From: an uncultured Bacteroidota bacterium | GTDB taxonomy: Bacteria > Bacteroidota > Bacteroidia > Flavobacteriales > Flavobacteriaceae | Direction of reading: 5' to 3' | DNA length: 64,000 nt | Assembly (NCBI GenBank): GCA_902598525.1 | Contig: CACKBZ010000003.1 | Span: forward strand, 62,001-126,000 | In this document: one piece after another, positions 9,374-19,526 of the stretch | Layout: each line of letters begins with the position of its first letter | How positions within the stretch are numbered: position 1 is the first letter of the stretch | Made by a program: the position numbers and the translations under genes | Notes under the pieces: generated by a model | Database searches by the model: none | What the model saw: the letters and a program-made list of their open reading frames with translations, nothing else | What the model was told of the DNA's origin: nothing

Positions 9374-10849
9374 ATGAAAAATTATTTCAACACCTTATCT
9401 TTTAGAGAGAAATTAATGCAATTAGGAAAATGTAGATTTATGAGCTCATCAGAGTTTGGTAATGGAGTAAATTTTCTCAAGAATAAAAAAATAGCTATTG
9501 TCGGTTGTGGTGCTCAAGGTCTTCATCAAGGTCTTAATATGAGGGATTCTGGTCTTGATATTTCATATGCTTTAAGACAGTCATCAATTGACTCCAAAAG
9601 ACAGTCATTTGTTAATGCAACTTCTAATAATTTCAATGTTGGTAATTTCGAGGAAATAATACCAAATTCTGATTTGGTTATTAATCTTACTCCAGATAAA
9701 AATCATACTCCAGTCGTTGAACTGCTTATGCCATTAATGAAAAAGAATTCTATTTTGTCCTACTCACATGGCTTTAATATAGTTGAGGAGGGTATAAAAA
9801 TTAGAAAAGATATTACGGTTATAATGGTTGCACCTAAATCTCCAGGTTCTGAGGTTAGGGAAGAGTATTTAAGAGGTTTTGGAGTTCCAACTCTTATTGC
9901 TGTTCATCCAGAAAATGACCTTAATGGAATAGGTTTTGATGCAGCTAAAGCATATGCTGTCTCTCTTGGCTCTAATAAAGCAGGGGTACTAGAATCATCT
10001 TTTGTTGCTGAGGTCAAATCTGATTTAATGGGTGAACAAACAATATTATGTGGAATGCTTCAAACAGGCTCAATATTATGTTTTAATAGAATGAAAGAAC
10101 TAGGAATTGATCCAAACTACTCTGCAAAGCTTATCCAACATGGATGGGAAACTATTACGGAATCACTTAAACATGGGGGAATAACTAATATGATGGATAG
10201 ACTGTCAAATCCTGGAAAAGTTAAAGTATTTGAATTATCTGAAGAATTAAAATTAATATTGGCTCCATTGTTCATTAAGCATATGGATAATGTTTTATCT
10301 GGTAGTTTTTCTGAGACTATGATGAAAGATTGGAAAAATGATGATAAAGAGCTTTTAAGCTGGAGAGAGCAAACAAGTAAAACTGATTTTGAAATGACAG
10401 AGCCTACTTCAGATGAAATTTCAGAACAAGAATACTTTAATAATGGACTCTTAATGATAGCAATCGTTAAAGCAGGTGTAGAGTTAGCCTACGAGACAAT
10501 GGTTGAAGCAGGAATAAAAGAAGAATCTGCATATTATGAGTCTTTACATGAGCTCCCTTTAATAGCCAACTTAATATCTAGAAAAAAATTATATGAGATG
10601 AATAGTATAATTTCAGATACTGCTGAATACGGATGTTATTTGTTTAACAACGAGGCAATACCTCTTCTCTCTAAATTTTTTGATAAAGTAGAAACTGATA
10701 TAATTGGTTCGGATTCAATTAGTAATAGTACAGACTCTGTTGATAATATAAAATTAATTGAGATTAACGAAACAATCAGATACCACTCAATTGAAATAAT
10801 TGGTGATGAACTTAGGCAGTATATGACTTCAATGAAAACCGCCATATAA
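9374..10849 (+). CDS. ilvC: Ketol-acid reductoisomerase, class II (long form)
   Basis: IlvC isomerises and reduces acetohydroxy acids to 2,3-dihydroxy acids with NADPH and Mg2+. The dinucleotide-binding motif [10 protein letters not shown] appears near residue 45, with the ALRQSS cofactor-specificity loop after it. The catalytic and metal-binding regions include [12 protein letters not shown] and [15 protein letters not shown]. At 491 residues it is the long class II enzyme, as in E. coli, with a duplicated C-terminal knotted domain. The ilvA start codon follows the stop immediately with no spacer, so translation of ilvA is probably coupled. Confidence 0.95.
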   Translation: MKNYFNTLSFREKLMQLGKCRFMSSSEFGNGVNFLKNKKIAIVGCGAQGLHQGLNMRDSGLDISYALRQSSIDSKRQSFVNATSNNFNVGNFEEIIPNSDLVINLTPDKNHTPVVELLMPLMKKNSILSYSHGFNIVEEGIKIRKDITVIMVAPKSPGSEVREEYLRGFGVPTLIAVHPENDLNGIGFDAAKAYAVSLGSNKAGVLESSFVAEVKSDLMGEQTILCGMLQTGSILCFNRMKELGIDPNYSAKLIQHGWETITESLKHGGITNMMDRLSNPGKVKVFELSEELKLILAPLFIKHMDNVLSGSFSETMMKDWKNDDKELLSWREQTSKTDFEMTEPTSDEISEQEYFNNGLLMIAIVKAGVELAYETMVEAGIKEESAYYESLHELPLIANLISRKKLYEMNSIISDTAEYGCYLFNNEAIPLLSKFFDKVETDIIGSDSISNSTDSVDNIKLIEINETIRYHSIEIIGDELRQYMTSMKTAI

Positions 10850-12097
10850 ATGCAGCCCATAGATTTAAAAGGAGTTAGGCAAGCTTCTGAAAATCTTCAA
10901 GGTGTCTCAATTTTAACTCCTTTGGTTATTAATGAGAGACTTTCAAATGATTTAAATTGTAAAATTTACTTAAAACGAGAAGATCTCCAGCAAGTTAGAT
11001 CTTTTAAAATCCGTGGAGCTTTTAATAAAATTAGATCTATTAACTCTGACTATCTAAAAGATAAAATTTTAGTTTGTGCAAGTGCTGGTAATCATGCTCA
11101 GGGTTTTGCTTATTCTTGTAATAAGCTAAAAATTTATGGAAAGGTTTATATGCCTGTTACAACTCCAAAACAAAAGATAGAAAGGGTTAAAATATTTGGA
11201 GGTGAATATGTTGATATTATATTAACCGGAGATAATTTTGACGATGCCCAGCATGAGGCTCAAAAGCAAAATACTGATAAAAATTTATTTGTTCATGCAT
11301 TTGATGATGTAAAGGTTATTGAAGGCCAGGGAACCGTAGGTCTTGAGATTTTAGATCAAGTTGATAAGTATTTTGACTATTTAATTGTCCCAGTTGGAGG
11401 AGGAGGCTTAATCTCTGGAATAATTACAGTTTTCAAAGAATTATCTCCTAAAACAAAGATAATTGGTGTAGAGGCTGAGGGTGCTCCTGCAATGAGTAAA
11501 TCAATAAAAGATGGTAAAATAATTGAATTAAAAACAATTGATAACTTCGTTGATGGAGTTTCAATAAAAAAAATAGGTAAGATTCCTTTTGAAATTTGTA
11601 AAAATTATCTAGATGAAATGTTATTAGTGCCAGAGGGTAAGATTTGTCAAACAATATTGGATCTTTACAATAAGGATGGAATAGTTGTTGAACCTGCAGG
11701 TGCAATTGGAGTATCTGCAATCGAATTAAATAGTAAAAAGTTTGAAAATAAAAATGTTGGTGTATTGATTTGTGGAGGAAATAATGATTTTACAAGGATG
11801 GCAGAAATAAGAGAGAGGGCATTATTTTATTCTAACCTTAAACACTATTTTATTGTTAAGTTTCCTCAAAGGGCAGGAGCACTTAAAGAATTTGTGAACA
11901 GTGTGCTTGGTAAAAATGATGATATCACTTTCTTTGAATATATGAAGAAGAATAATAGAGAAAATGGGACTGCAATAATTGGTATTGAGTTAAAATTTTC
12001 TAAAGATTTAGATGATTTAATGAAAAAGATGAAAGAAAATGGTTTCTTTGGAGAGTATTTAAACGAAAAACCAGAAACTCTTCGTTTTTTAATTTAG
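10850..12097 (+). CDS. ilvA: Threonine ammonia-lyase (threonine dehydratase)
   Basis: This PLP enzyme deaminates threonine to 2-oxobutyrate, the committed step of isoleucine synthesis. The PLP lysine lies in the RSFKIRGA motif (about residue 50) and the phosphate-binding glycine loop is [10 protein letters not shown] near residue 183. A C-terminal region of about 80 residues (from [18 protein letters not shown]) resembles a single ACT-like regulatory module, shorter than in the E. coli enzyme. The 415-residue length matches the Bacteroidetes and Gram-positive form. As last gene of the ilv operon it supplies the isoleucine branch. If the second LeuA-like protein nearby is a citramalate synthase, two routes to 2-oxobutyrate would coexist. 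Confidence 0.93.
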   Translation: MQPIDLKGVRQASENLQGVSILTPLVINERLSNDLNCKIYLKREDLQQVRSFKIRGAFNKIRSINSDYLKDKILVCASAGNHAQGFAYSCNKLKIYGKVYMPVTTPKQKIERVKIFGGEYVDIILTGDNFDDAQHEAQKQNTDKNLFVHAFDDVKVIEGQGTVGLEILDQVDKYFDYLIVPVGGGGLISGIITVFKELSPKTKIIGVEAEGAPAMSKSIKDGKIIELKTIDNFVDGVSIKKIGKIPFEICKNYLDEMLLVPEGKICQTILDLYNKDGIVVEPAGAIGVSAIELNSKKFENKNVGVLICGGNNDFTRMAEIRERALFYSNLKHYFIVKFPQRAGALKEFVNSVLGKNDDITFFEYMKKNNRENGTAIIGIELKFSKDLDDLMKKMKENGFFGEYLNEKPETLRFLI

Positions 12098-12102
12098 AAT
12101 AT

Positions 12103-13680
12103 ATGTCAACAAAAACTATCACAGTAGATCAACTAAACTGCAGAGAATATCTTGTAGATGGAAAACTAAAAAAATGGGAGGGAGATACCTCTGAAGTTTA
12201 CTCAACTATAAGTTCTGACCCAAATAAACCCTATGCTCAGACTCTACTGGGTTCAATACCAGATATGGACTCAGAATCTGCCTTAGAAGCTTTAGAGTCA
12301 GCTAAAAAGGCATTTAATAGAGGTCAAGGTAAATGGCCGACCATGAAGGTTAGAGACAGACTTAAGTGCATGAAAAGATTTGCTGACAAAATTCAGGAAC
12401 ACAGAGATGATGTAGTAAACCTTTTAATGTGGGAGATAGGAAAAAACAAGAAAGACTCTGAAAAAGAGTTTGATAGAACAGTAGACTATATCTATGATAC
12501 AATCATTGAATATAAGAACATTGATAGATCTTCTGCTAGATTTGAAAAAGACTCAGGAATTCATGCTCATATTAGAAGGGGCCCCTTAGGTGTAGTCTTA
12601 TGTCTTGGACCATATAATTATCCACTTAATGAAACTTTCTGTTTATTAATACCTGCGATTCTAATGGGTAATACAACCATTTTTAAACCAGCAAAGCACG
12701 GTGTTCTTTTAATTGCCCCCCTATTAAATGCTTTTAAAGAATGTTTCCCTCCGGGGGTAGTTAATATTTTATTTGGAAGGGGAAGAAAGATATGTCCTCC
12801 TATAATGAAAACAGGTTTTGTTGATGTACTTGCACTTATTGGTCATAGTTCATCTGCAGTTGCTCTTCAAGATCAACATCCTAATAAAAATAGACTCAGA
12901 CTTGTTTTAGGACTTGAGGCGAAAAATCCTGGTATTATATTACCAGATGCTGACCTTGACTTAACAATTCAAGAATGTATCTCTGGTTGTCTTTCATATA
13001 ATGGACAAAGATGTACGGCACTAAAAGTTTTATATGTTCATGAATCAATAGTAGATAAATTTAACATGAAGTTTGCAAAAGCAGTTGACAATTTAAAATT
13101 TGGAATGCCATGGGAAGAAGACTCTTTTTTAACACCTTTACCTGAACCATCTAAACCTCAATATATAAGAGATCTAATTGATGATGCAGTATCTAAAGGT
13201 GCGTCTATAGTCAATAAAAAAGGTGGTCAAGTCACTGAAAACTATTGTTTCCCTGCTATACTATACCCTGTAACTCAAAATATGAGGGTTTATGAGGAAG
13301 AACAATTTGGACCTGTCATACCTGTAATTTCATTCAGAGATATAGATGAGCCTCTTGACGATATGGCAAAATCGGAATATGGTCAACAAGTAAGTCTTTT
13401 TGGAAGTAATACAAAGCAACTAGGACCACTTATTGATACTCTTGCAAATCTTGTTTGTAGAGTAAACCTAAATAGCTCTTGTCAAAGAGGACCAGATATA
13501 TATCCTTTTACAGGAAGAAAAAACTCAGCAGTCAGTACTTTGAGTGTGCATGATGCCTTAAGAGCCTTTTCTATAAGAACCTTTGTAGCTTCAAAAGATA
13601 ATATTCATAACAACAGGATACTTAAAAAACTTTTAGAATCAAATGATTCTAATTTTATCTCTACTGACTATATACTCTAA
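12103..13680 (+). CDS. gapN: NADP-dependent non-phosphorylating glyceraldehyde-3-phosphate dehydrogenase (GapN-like)
   Basis: GapN oxidises glyceraldehyde-3-phosphate directly to 3-phosphoglycerate, giving NADPH instead of ATP. The protein has the aldehyde-dehydrogenase fold: GPYNYPLNE near residue 165, [16 protein letters not shown] around the general base, the catalytic cysteine in [10 protein letters not shown] (about residue 305), and the late motif [11 protein letters not shown]. The ends are longer than in streptococcal GapN (525 versus about 475 residues), like the long forms in other Bacteroidetes. It follows ilvA by 5 nt and may be read through from the ilv promoter. Its stop shares 4 nt with the convergent leuB stop. 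Substrate assignment rests on family resemblance. Confidence 0.82.
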   Translation: MSTKTITVDQLNCREYLVDGKLKKWEGDTSEVYSTISSDPNKPYAQTLLGSIPDMDSESALEALESAKKAFNRGQGKWPTMKVRDRLKCMKRFADKIQEHRDDVVNLLMWEIGKNKKDSEKEFDRTVDYIYDTIIEYKNIDRSSARFEKDSGIHAHIRRGPLGVVLCLGPYNYPLNETFCLLIPAILMGNTTIFKPAKHGVLLIAPLLNAFKECFPPGVVNILFGRGRKICPPIMKTGFVDVLALIGHSSSAVALQDQHPNKNRLRLVLGLEAKNPGIILPDADLDLTIQECISGCLSYNGQRCTALKVLYVHESIVDKFNMKFAKAVDNLKFGMPWEEDSFLTPLPEPSKPQYIRDLIDDAVSKGASIVNKKGGQVTENYCFPAILYPVTQNMRVYEEEQFGPVIPVISFRDIDEPLDDMAKSEYGQQVSLFGSNTKQLGPLIDTLANLVCRVNLNSSCQRGPDIYPFTGRKNSAVSTLSVHDALRAFSIRTFVASKDNIHNNRILKKLLESNDSNFISTDYIL

Positions 13681-14744
13681 TTTTTTTCAATAAAATCTAC
13701 TATATAGTCACCAACTTGATCTGTTGAGTATGAATTTTTGACTGAACTTAGGTCAGGAGTCACATAATTATTTTTAAGAGAATCTTCAACTGCTCTATTG
13801 ATTATTTTGGATTCTTCTTTTAGGTTAAATGTATATTCAAGCATCATCGAGAGTGATAAAATTGAAGCAATAGGATTTGCAATATTTTTTCCTGCTGCTT
13901 CTGGATAAGACCCATGAATAGGTTCATACAATGCGTTATTAGAACCAACTGAAGCAGATGGCATAAGCCCCATTGATCCAGAAATGACTGAGGCCTCGTC
14001 TGTCAGAATATCACCAAATAGATTTGAAGTAATCAAAACATCATATGAATTTGGCCATTGAACTAGTCTCATAGCAACAGCATCTACAAATTCATATGAT
14101 ACCTCTATGTCCGGAAATTCTTTTTCCATACTTTGAACTGTTTCTCTCCATAGTCTTGATGTTTCAAGAACATTTGCTTTATCAACACAACATAATTTAT
14201 TAGTTCTTTTCTGTGCATATTCAAACCCTATCTTTGCAATTCTAATAATTTCATCTCTACTATATTCACATGTATCAAATGCAAAATTATCATTATCCTT
14301 TCTGCCTCTTTCTCCAAAATAAATACCTCCGGTTAATTCTCTAACAAAAAGGATATCAGTTCCAGATATTCTCTCTTCTTTTATTGGTGACATGTCTAAT
14401 AGAGATTTGAATACCTTTGTAGGTCTCAGGTTTGCATAAAGTCCGAGCTTTTTTCGCATTTTCAGTAAGCCTTGCTCAGGTCTTACTTTAGCTTTTGGGT
14501 CATTATCATACTTTGGATCCCCAATTGCTCCAAAAAGAATTGCATCTGAGTTTAGACATACTTGATGAGTTTGATCTGGATAAGGATCTCCATATTTATC
14601 AATAGCAACGGCTCCAACTAATCCACTCTCTAATTCAATTTTATGATTAAATTTTCTACCTAAAGCTTTAAGTACTTTTAATGATTGCTGAGTAACCTCA
14701 GGTCCAATTCCATCTCCAGATAATACAGCTATTTTTAAAATCAT
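13677..14744 (-). CDS. leuB: 3-isopropylmalate dehydrogenase
   Basis: LeuB oxidatively decarboxylates 3-isopropylmalate with NAD+ to give the precursor of leucine. Clear motifs are the N-terminal [14 protein letters not shown], the substrate-binding [33 protein letters not shown], and the metal and cofactor region [13 protein letters not shown] with GSYPEAAG. The 355-residue length is standard. It is the last gene of leuA-leuC-leuD-leuA2-leuB, starting 5 nt after leuA2. The stop codons of leuB and gapN overlap through the tetranucleotide CTAA at 13677-13680, so there is no room for a terminator between these opposing transcripts. Confidence 0.96.
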   Translation of the reverse strand: MILKIAVLSGDGIGPEVTQQSLKVLKALGRKFNHKIELESGLVGAVAIDKYGDPYPDQTHQVCLNSDAILFGAIGDPKYDNDPKAKVRPEQGLLKMRKKLGLYANLRPTKVFKSLLDMSPIKEERISGTDILFVRELTGGIYFGERGRKDNDNFAFDTCEYSRDEIIRIAKIGFEYAQKRTNKLCCVDKANVLETSRLWRETVQSMEKEFPDIEVSYEFVDAVAMRLVQWPNSYDVLITSNLFGDILTDEASVISGSMGLMPSASVGSNNALYEPIHGSYPEAAGKNIANPIASILSLSMMLEYTFNLKEESKIINRAVEDSLKNNYVTPDLSSVKNSYSTDQVGDYIVDFIEKN

Positions 14745-14749
14745 AATTA

Positions 14750-16261
14750 TTAAGTATTTAGCATTTTTTCAGTTGCTTTGATAGCAGACACAGTTTGATC
14801 TGTATCAAGCCCTCTTGTTTTAAATTTTTTTGATCCACTATCCCAAGTAATAGTGGTTTCACAGAATGCGTCTGAATCACTACCTGGAGGAATACGAACA
14901 GCATAGTCAATTAACTTAGGAAGTTTCTTTTTTCTCTTAGAATATATTTTTTTCAATGCATTCATAAATGCATCAAATTGGCCATCACCTGAGCAATTTT
15001 CTTGATAAAGTTTATCATCAATAATTAATGAAAGAGAGGCAGATGGTCTAAGTGTCTTAGCATGAGTTAAAACATAAGATTCAATAATTATATTTTTCTT
15101 TTTTGTTGGATATTCAAGTACATCACTAATAATATAGGGTAGATCTTCAATTGTAACTTTCTCTTTTTTATCTCCTAATTCAATTACTTTAGATGTTACC
15201 ATGCTTAATTCATCATCACTAAGTTTAATGCCTAATTCATCTAGATTCTTTTTTATATTAGCTTTGCCAGAAGTTTTTCCTAGAGCATATTTTCTTTTTC
15301 TTCCAAATCTACTTGGATTTAAGTTATTGAAGTATAAATCTTTTTTGTTATCGCCATCAGCATGAACGCCTGCTGTTTGAGTAAATACATTTTCACCAAC
15401 AATTGGTTTATTAGTTGAAACACTTTGTCCAGAAAATGTTGAAATTAAATTACTTGCTTTAAATAAGTTTTTCTCTTCAATATTTATATTATACTCAGGT
15501 AAAAAATCTTTAATTGCTGCGACAGCACTTGATAAAGGAGTATTACCAGCTCTCTCTCCCATTCCATTAATTGTAAGGTGAAGACCATCACAACCAGCTC
15601 TAATAGCTTCTAAAGAGTTTCCAACACTTAAATCATAGTCATTATGTCCGTGAAAGTCTATATGGAAATTAGGATATCTACTCTTTACTTCCCTTATAAA
15701 TTCATACGTTTCATAATGTGTTAATATTCCAAGTGTGTCAGGAAGTAAGACTCTTTTTATGTTTTTTGTTTTTAAAAAATCTAAATAATCGATAACGTAA
15801 TCTTTACTATTCTTCATTCCATTACTCCAATCTTCAAGATATACATTAGTGGTTATTAAACTCTTTTCTGCAATATCAATAGTTCTTGATATGTCACTAA
15901 AATGTTGGTCAGGGGTTTTCTTTAACTGGTGTTTTAGATGATTTAAGGAACCCTTAGTTAAGAGGTTTTGAACTTTACATCCCGAATTTAATAGCCACTC
16001 GATAGATTTTCCTTCATCTATAAATGTTAAAACTTCAATACTATTTATCTTATTATTTTTTTCTGCCCAGCTAGATATTTCCTTAACTGAGTTAAGTTCT
16101 CCCTCAGATACTCTTGCAGAGGCAACTTCTATTCGATCTATTTTCAGATCATCCAACAAAAGCTTGGCTATTGTAAGTTTCTCTTTAGGTGAATATGATA
16201 CTCCTGAGGTCTGTTCTCCATCCCTCAGAGTAGTATCCATTATTTCAATGTATTTGGACAT
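14750..16261 (-). CDS. Second 2-isopropylmalate synthase-like protein (LeuA2; possibly citramalate synthase)
   Basis: This enzyme of the LeuA/CimA family would condense acetyl-CoA with a 2-oxo acid. The catalytic signature [12 protein letters not shown] is at residues 9-20, the metal-binding DFHGHNDYDLSVGN is near residue 205, and GMGERAGNTPL follows. Unlike the other LeuA encoded here, it has the C-terminal LeuA allosteric (regulatory) domain, from about residue 380 to the end. It lies between leuD and leuB in the same operon, an arrangement common in Flavobacteriia. It could be a second isopropylmalate synthase, the regulatory partner of LeuA, or a citramalate synthase; the sequence does not settle this. 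The ATG overlaps the leuD stop end by one base. Confidence 0.85.
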   Translation of the reverse strand: MSKYIEIMDTTLRDGEQTSGVSYSPKEKLTIAKLLLDDLKIDRIEVASARVSEGELNSVKEISSWAEKNNKINSIEVLTFIDEGKSIEWLLNSGCKVQNLLTKGSLNHLKHQLKKTPDQHFSDISRTIDIAEKSLITTNVYLEDWSNGMKNSKDYVIDYLDFLKTKNIKRVLLPDTLGILTHYETYEFIREVKSRYPNFHIDFHGHNDYDLSVGNSLEAIRAGCDGLHLTINGMGERAGNTPLSSAVAAIKDFLPEYNINIEEKNLFKASNLISTFSGQSVSTNKPIVGENVFTQTAGVHADGDNKKDLYFNNLNPSRFGRKRKYALGKTSGKANIKKNLDELGIKLSDDELSMVTSKVIELGDKKEKVTIEDLPYIISDVLEYPTKKKNIIIESYVLTHAKTLRPSASLSLIIDDKLYQENCSGDGQFDAFMNALKKIYSKRKKKLPKLIDYAVRIPPGSDSDAFCETTITWDSGSKKFKTRGLDTDQTVSAIKATEKMLNT

Positions 16262-16857
16262 TAGTATGGAGAATTATTGGCAAATTTAGATATTTCTTGC
16301 TTTTTATTTATAAGGTAATCTATATCATCAAAACCATTTGACATGTTACTCTTTTTGTAAGAGCTAATATTAAATTTTTCAGACTTTCCGGTTTCAATAA
16401 TCTTAAATTCTTGAATTTCTAGGTTTATCTCAAAATTACTTTTTGGATCTGTATCAATTTGGAAAAAAATATCTATTAAAAATTCCTCAGAAACTTGAAC
16501 AGGGAGAACACCAATATTCAAACAGTTATTTTTAAATATATCAGCAAAAAAACTTGATACCACAGCTCTGAACCCGTAATCATATATTGCCCAAACTGCA
16601 TGCTCTCTTGAAGATCCACATCCAAAATTTTTGCCTGCAACAAGTATCTTTCCATTGTAGATTTTATTGTTTAAAGGAAATGAATCAATAGTAGTGTCAT
16701 CGGGATTATATCTCCAATCCTTAAAAAGATTTTCACCAAACCCTTTTCTTTCAGTTGCTTTCAAAAATCTTGCTGGGATTATTTGATCTGTATCTACATT
16801 ATCGATATTAAGTGGAACAGCTGAGGTGTTTAGAATGTTAAATTTATCGTAAGCCAT
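16261..16857 (-). CDS. leuD: 3-isopropylmalate dehydratase, small subunit
   Basis: LeuD forms the swivelling subunit of isopropylmalate isomerase together with LeuC. The family motifs are NVDTDQIIPARFLK near residue 20, ILVAGKNFGCGSSREHAVWAI near residue 70, and FKNNCLNIGVLP. The 198-residue length is normal. It follows leuC by one nucleotide and runs into leuA2, so all leu genes look cotranscribed from upstream of leuA. Confidence 0.95.
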   Translation of the reverse strand: MAYDKFNILNTSAVPLNIDNVDTDQIIPARFLKATERKGFGENLFKDWRYNPDDTTIDSFPLNNKIYNGKILVAGKNFGCGSSREHAVWAIYDYGFRAVVSSFFADIFKNNCLNIGVLPVQVSEEFLIDIFFQIDTDPKSNFEINLEIQEFKIIETGKSEKFNISSYKKSNMSNGFDDIDYLINKKQEISKFANNSPY

Positions 16858-16858
16858 T

Positions 16859-18247
16859 TTAAATAATTTCTCTTGGATCAGTTATTTTTCCAGTAATAGC
16901 AGTAGCAGCAGCGACCAAGGGGCTTGCAAGTAAAGTTCTAGCACCAGGTCCTTGTCTTCCTTCAAAATTTCTATTTGTGGTACTTACTGCATATTTTCCC
17001 TTGGGTATTTTGTCATCATTCATTGCCAGACATGCAGAACAACCAGGTTCTCTTAATTGAAAACCGGAATCTGTCAAGATATCTAAGATACCTTCATCTT
17101 TAATGCTTTTTAATACTTTATGTGATCCAGGTACAAGCCAAGCATTAACATCATCAGATTTTCTTCTACCTTTTATTAAGCTGGCAAATGTTCTAAAATC
17201 TTCAATTCTCCCGTTTGTGCAGCTTCCAAGGAAGACATAGTCAATTTTTTTACCAATCATCATTTCACCTTCCTTAAACTCCATATAATCGAGTGCCTTT
17301 TGATATGATGATTCCGAGTCTGAACCGGAACCTGGAATTGATTTAGAAATTGGAATAGCCATACCTGGATTAGTCCCATAAGTAATCATAGGTTCAATAT
17401 CACTTGCATTAAAGTTAAATTCTTTATCAAAAATTGCATCATTATCAGTCTTTAAAGATTTCCAATATGATAGGGCTTTTTCCCAACCATTTCCTTTAGG
17501 GGCATATTCTCTACTTTTTATGTATTCAAATGTTTTCTCATCTGGGGCAATCATTCCACCTCTTGCACCCATTTCAATACTAAGATTACAAACTGTCATT
17601 CTGCCCTCCATACTCATATTTTTAAAAACTTCTCCTGAATATTCGACAAAATATCCAGTTGCACCAGAGGAAGAAAGTCTTGATATAATATATATAGCAA
17701 CATCCTTGGGTGTAACATGAGAATTTAGAGATCCATCAATGTTTATTCTCATTTTTAAAGGCTTTTGTTGCATTATAGACTGACATGCAAGAACCATTTC
17801 AACTTCAGAAGTTCCTATACCAAATGCAATAGCTCCAAATGCACCATGAGTAGATGTATGAGAGTCTCCACATACAATTGTTAGGCCTGGCTGAGTAATG
17901 CCATTTTCTGGACCAATAACATGAACAATACCGTTCTTATTGTGGCCAAGCCCCCAAAAATCTATACCATGATCCTTACAGTTTTTTTCAAGAGTTTTAA
18001 CTTGCATAGCTGATAGCTTATCCTTAATTGGTAGATGCTGATTTAAAGTTGGTGTATTATGATCAGCAGTTGCAAAAGTTTTATTAGGAAACATTACTTT
18101 AAGGCCTCTGTTTTTTAGTCCAACAAATGCAACTGGACTTGTAACCTCATGAATAAAGTGTCTATCAATAAAAAGTACATCTGGACCATCTTTTATTTTT
18201 TCAATTACATGTGAGTCCCAAACTTTGTCAAAGAGTGTTTTAGCCAT
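16859..18247 (-). CDS. leuC: 3-isopropylmalate dehydratase, large subunit
   Basis: LeuC carries the 4Fe-4S cluster of isopropylmalate isomerase. The protein starts with [11 protein letters not shown] and has the [13 protein letters not shown] motif near residue 130. The three cluster cysteines appear in the GSCTNGR motif (about residue 345) and in the [11 protein letters not shown] motif (about residue 405). The 462-residue length is typical. The ATG at 18247 overlaps the end of leuA by 8 nt, pointing to coupled translation. Confidence 0.96.
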   Translation of the reverse strand: MAKTLFDKVWDSHVIEKIKDGPDVLFIDRHFIHEVTSPVAFVGLKNRGLKVMFPNKTFATADHNTPTLNQHLPIKDKLSAMQVKTLEKNCKDHGIDFWGLGHNKNGIVHVIGPENGITQPGLTIVCGDSHTSTHGAFGAIAFGIGTSEVEMVLACQSIMQQKPLKMRINIDGSLNSHVTPKDVAIYIISRLSSSGATGYFVEYSGEVFKNMSMEGRMTVCNLSIEMGARGGMIAPDEKTFEYIKSREYAPKGNGWEKALSYWKSLKTDNDAIFDKEFNFNASDIEPMITYGTNPGMAIPISKSIPGSGSDSESSYQKALDYMEFKEGEMMIGKKIDYVFLGSCTNGRIEDFRTFASLIKGRRKSDDVNAWLVPGSHKVLKSIKDEGILDILTDSGFQLREPGCSACLAMNDDKIPKGKYAVSTTNRNFEGRQGPGARTLLASPLVAAATAITGKITDPREII

Positions 18248-19400
18248 ACTTAATTTTTTTATTTTTAAGAATTATTGGGAAATCAACATCTGTTACTTCT
18301 TTCTTTTTATCTGCCAATGTTAAGAATTCATCATATACTTCATCTAGTTCATTTTTTGTAAGATTAACTCCAAATTCTTTCATTCTAAACGCTAATGCAG
18401 CTCTTCCACTCCTGGCGGTTAATACTATTGAAGATTTATCTACACCAACATCAAGTGGATCAATAATTTCATATGTTTCTCTTTTCTTGATAACACCATC
18501 TTGATGAATTCCAGAGCTATGAGCAAATGCATTTGATCCTACAATTGCCTTATTTGGTTGAACAGGCATTCCCATTAATTCTGATACTTTTTGACTTGTT
18601 TCATTAAGAAGCTTTGAATTAATGTTAGTATCTAGATTTAAATCAGAGTGTTGTCTTAAAATCATTACGACTTCCTCTAAGGAAGTATTTCCTGCTCTCT
18701 CTCCAATACCATTGATTGTGCATTCAATCTGCCTTGCACCATTGAGAACACCATGTATAGAGTTTGCAGTAGCTAGACCAAGGTCATTATGACAATGACA
18801 TGAAACTGTAACATTTTCAATACCGTTAACATTATTAATTAAAAACTTAATTTTATCCCCATATTCATTTGGAAGGCAGTAGCCAGTTGTATCTGGTATA
18901 TTTAATACAGTAGCACCAGATTTAATTACTTCCTCGCATACTTTTGCAAGAAATTCATTTTCTGTTCTACCTGCATCTTCAGCATAAAATTCAACATCAT
19001 CTACATATTTCCTTGCATGAGCTACCGATTTTTTTGCTGAATCTATGATAGAGTCCTTATTTGAATTAAACTTATATTTAATATGAACTTCAGATGTGCC
19101 TATTCCAGTATGAATCCTTGGATTCTTTGCACTTTTTAATGATTCTGCAGCAATATCAATATCCTTTTCATTTGCTCTACTCAGGGCACAAACAGATGCA
19201 TTTTTTATAATTTTTGATATTTCAACTACAGATTTAAAATCACCAGGGCTTGAAATTGGAAATCCAGCTTCAATTATATCAACACCTAGTAAATCAAGTT
19301 TTTCAGCTAGGATAAGTTTACTTTTAGTGTCAAGCTTACATCCTGGAACTTGTTCGCCATCTCTAAGTGTTGTATCAAAAATTTTAACTTGATTTTTCAT
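18240..19400 (-). CDS. leuA: 2-isopropylmalate synthase, short form without regulatory domain
   Basis: LeuA condenses acetyl-CoA with 2-oxoisovalerate, the first committed step to leucine. The signatures are [14 protein letters not shown] at residues 8-21, the metal site [15 protein letters not shown] near residue 205, and [15 protein letters not shown]. At 386 residues it ends shortly after the catalytic and subdomain region ([17 protein letters not shown] and [12 protein letters not shown]) and lacks the roughly 120-residue allosteric domain that mediates leucine feedback. That domain is present on the second LeuA-like protein in this operon. It is the first gene of the leu operon, and the 126-nt AT-rich gap upstream separates it from a divergent gene. 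I found no TAnnTTTG box there. Confidence 0.94.
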   Translation of the reverse strand: MKNQVKIFDTTLRDGEQVPGCKLDTKSKLILAEKLDLLGVDIIEAGFPISSPGDFKSVVEISKIIKNASVCALSRANEKDIDIAAESLKSAKNPRIHTGIGTSEVHIKYKFNSNKDSIIDSAKKSVAHARKYVDDVEFYAEDAGRTENEFLAKVCEEVIKSGATVLNIPDTTGYCLPNEYGDKIKFLINNVNGIENVTVSCHCHNDLGLATANSIHGVLNGARQIECTINGIGERAGNTSLEEVVMILRQHSDLNLDTNINSKLLNETSQKVSELMGMPVQPNKAIVGSNAFAHSSGIHQDGVIKKRETYEIIDPLDVGVDKSSIVLTARSGRAALAFRMKEFGVNLTKNELDEVYDEFLTLADKKKEVTDVDFPIILKNKKIKYG

Positions 19401-19526
19401 TACTTACTAAATTATTACTTAAAATGATGATACTTAAAAAAAAGTATATTAATTTTACAATGCCAGAAAACAATATTAACTATATAAATTATTGATAATC
19501 AACATTTAAGATAAAATATTTATACA

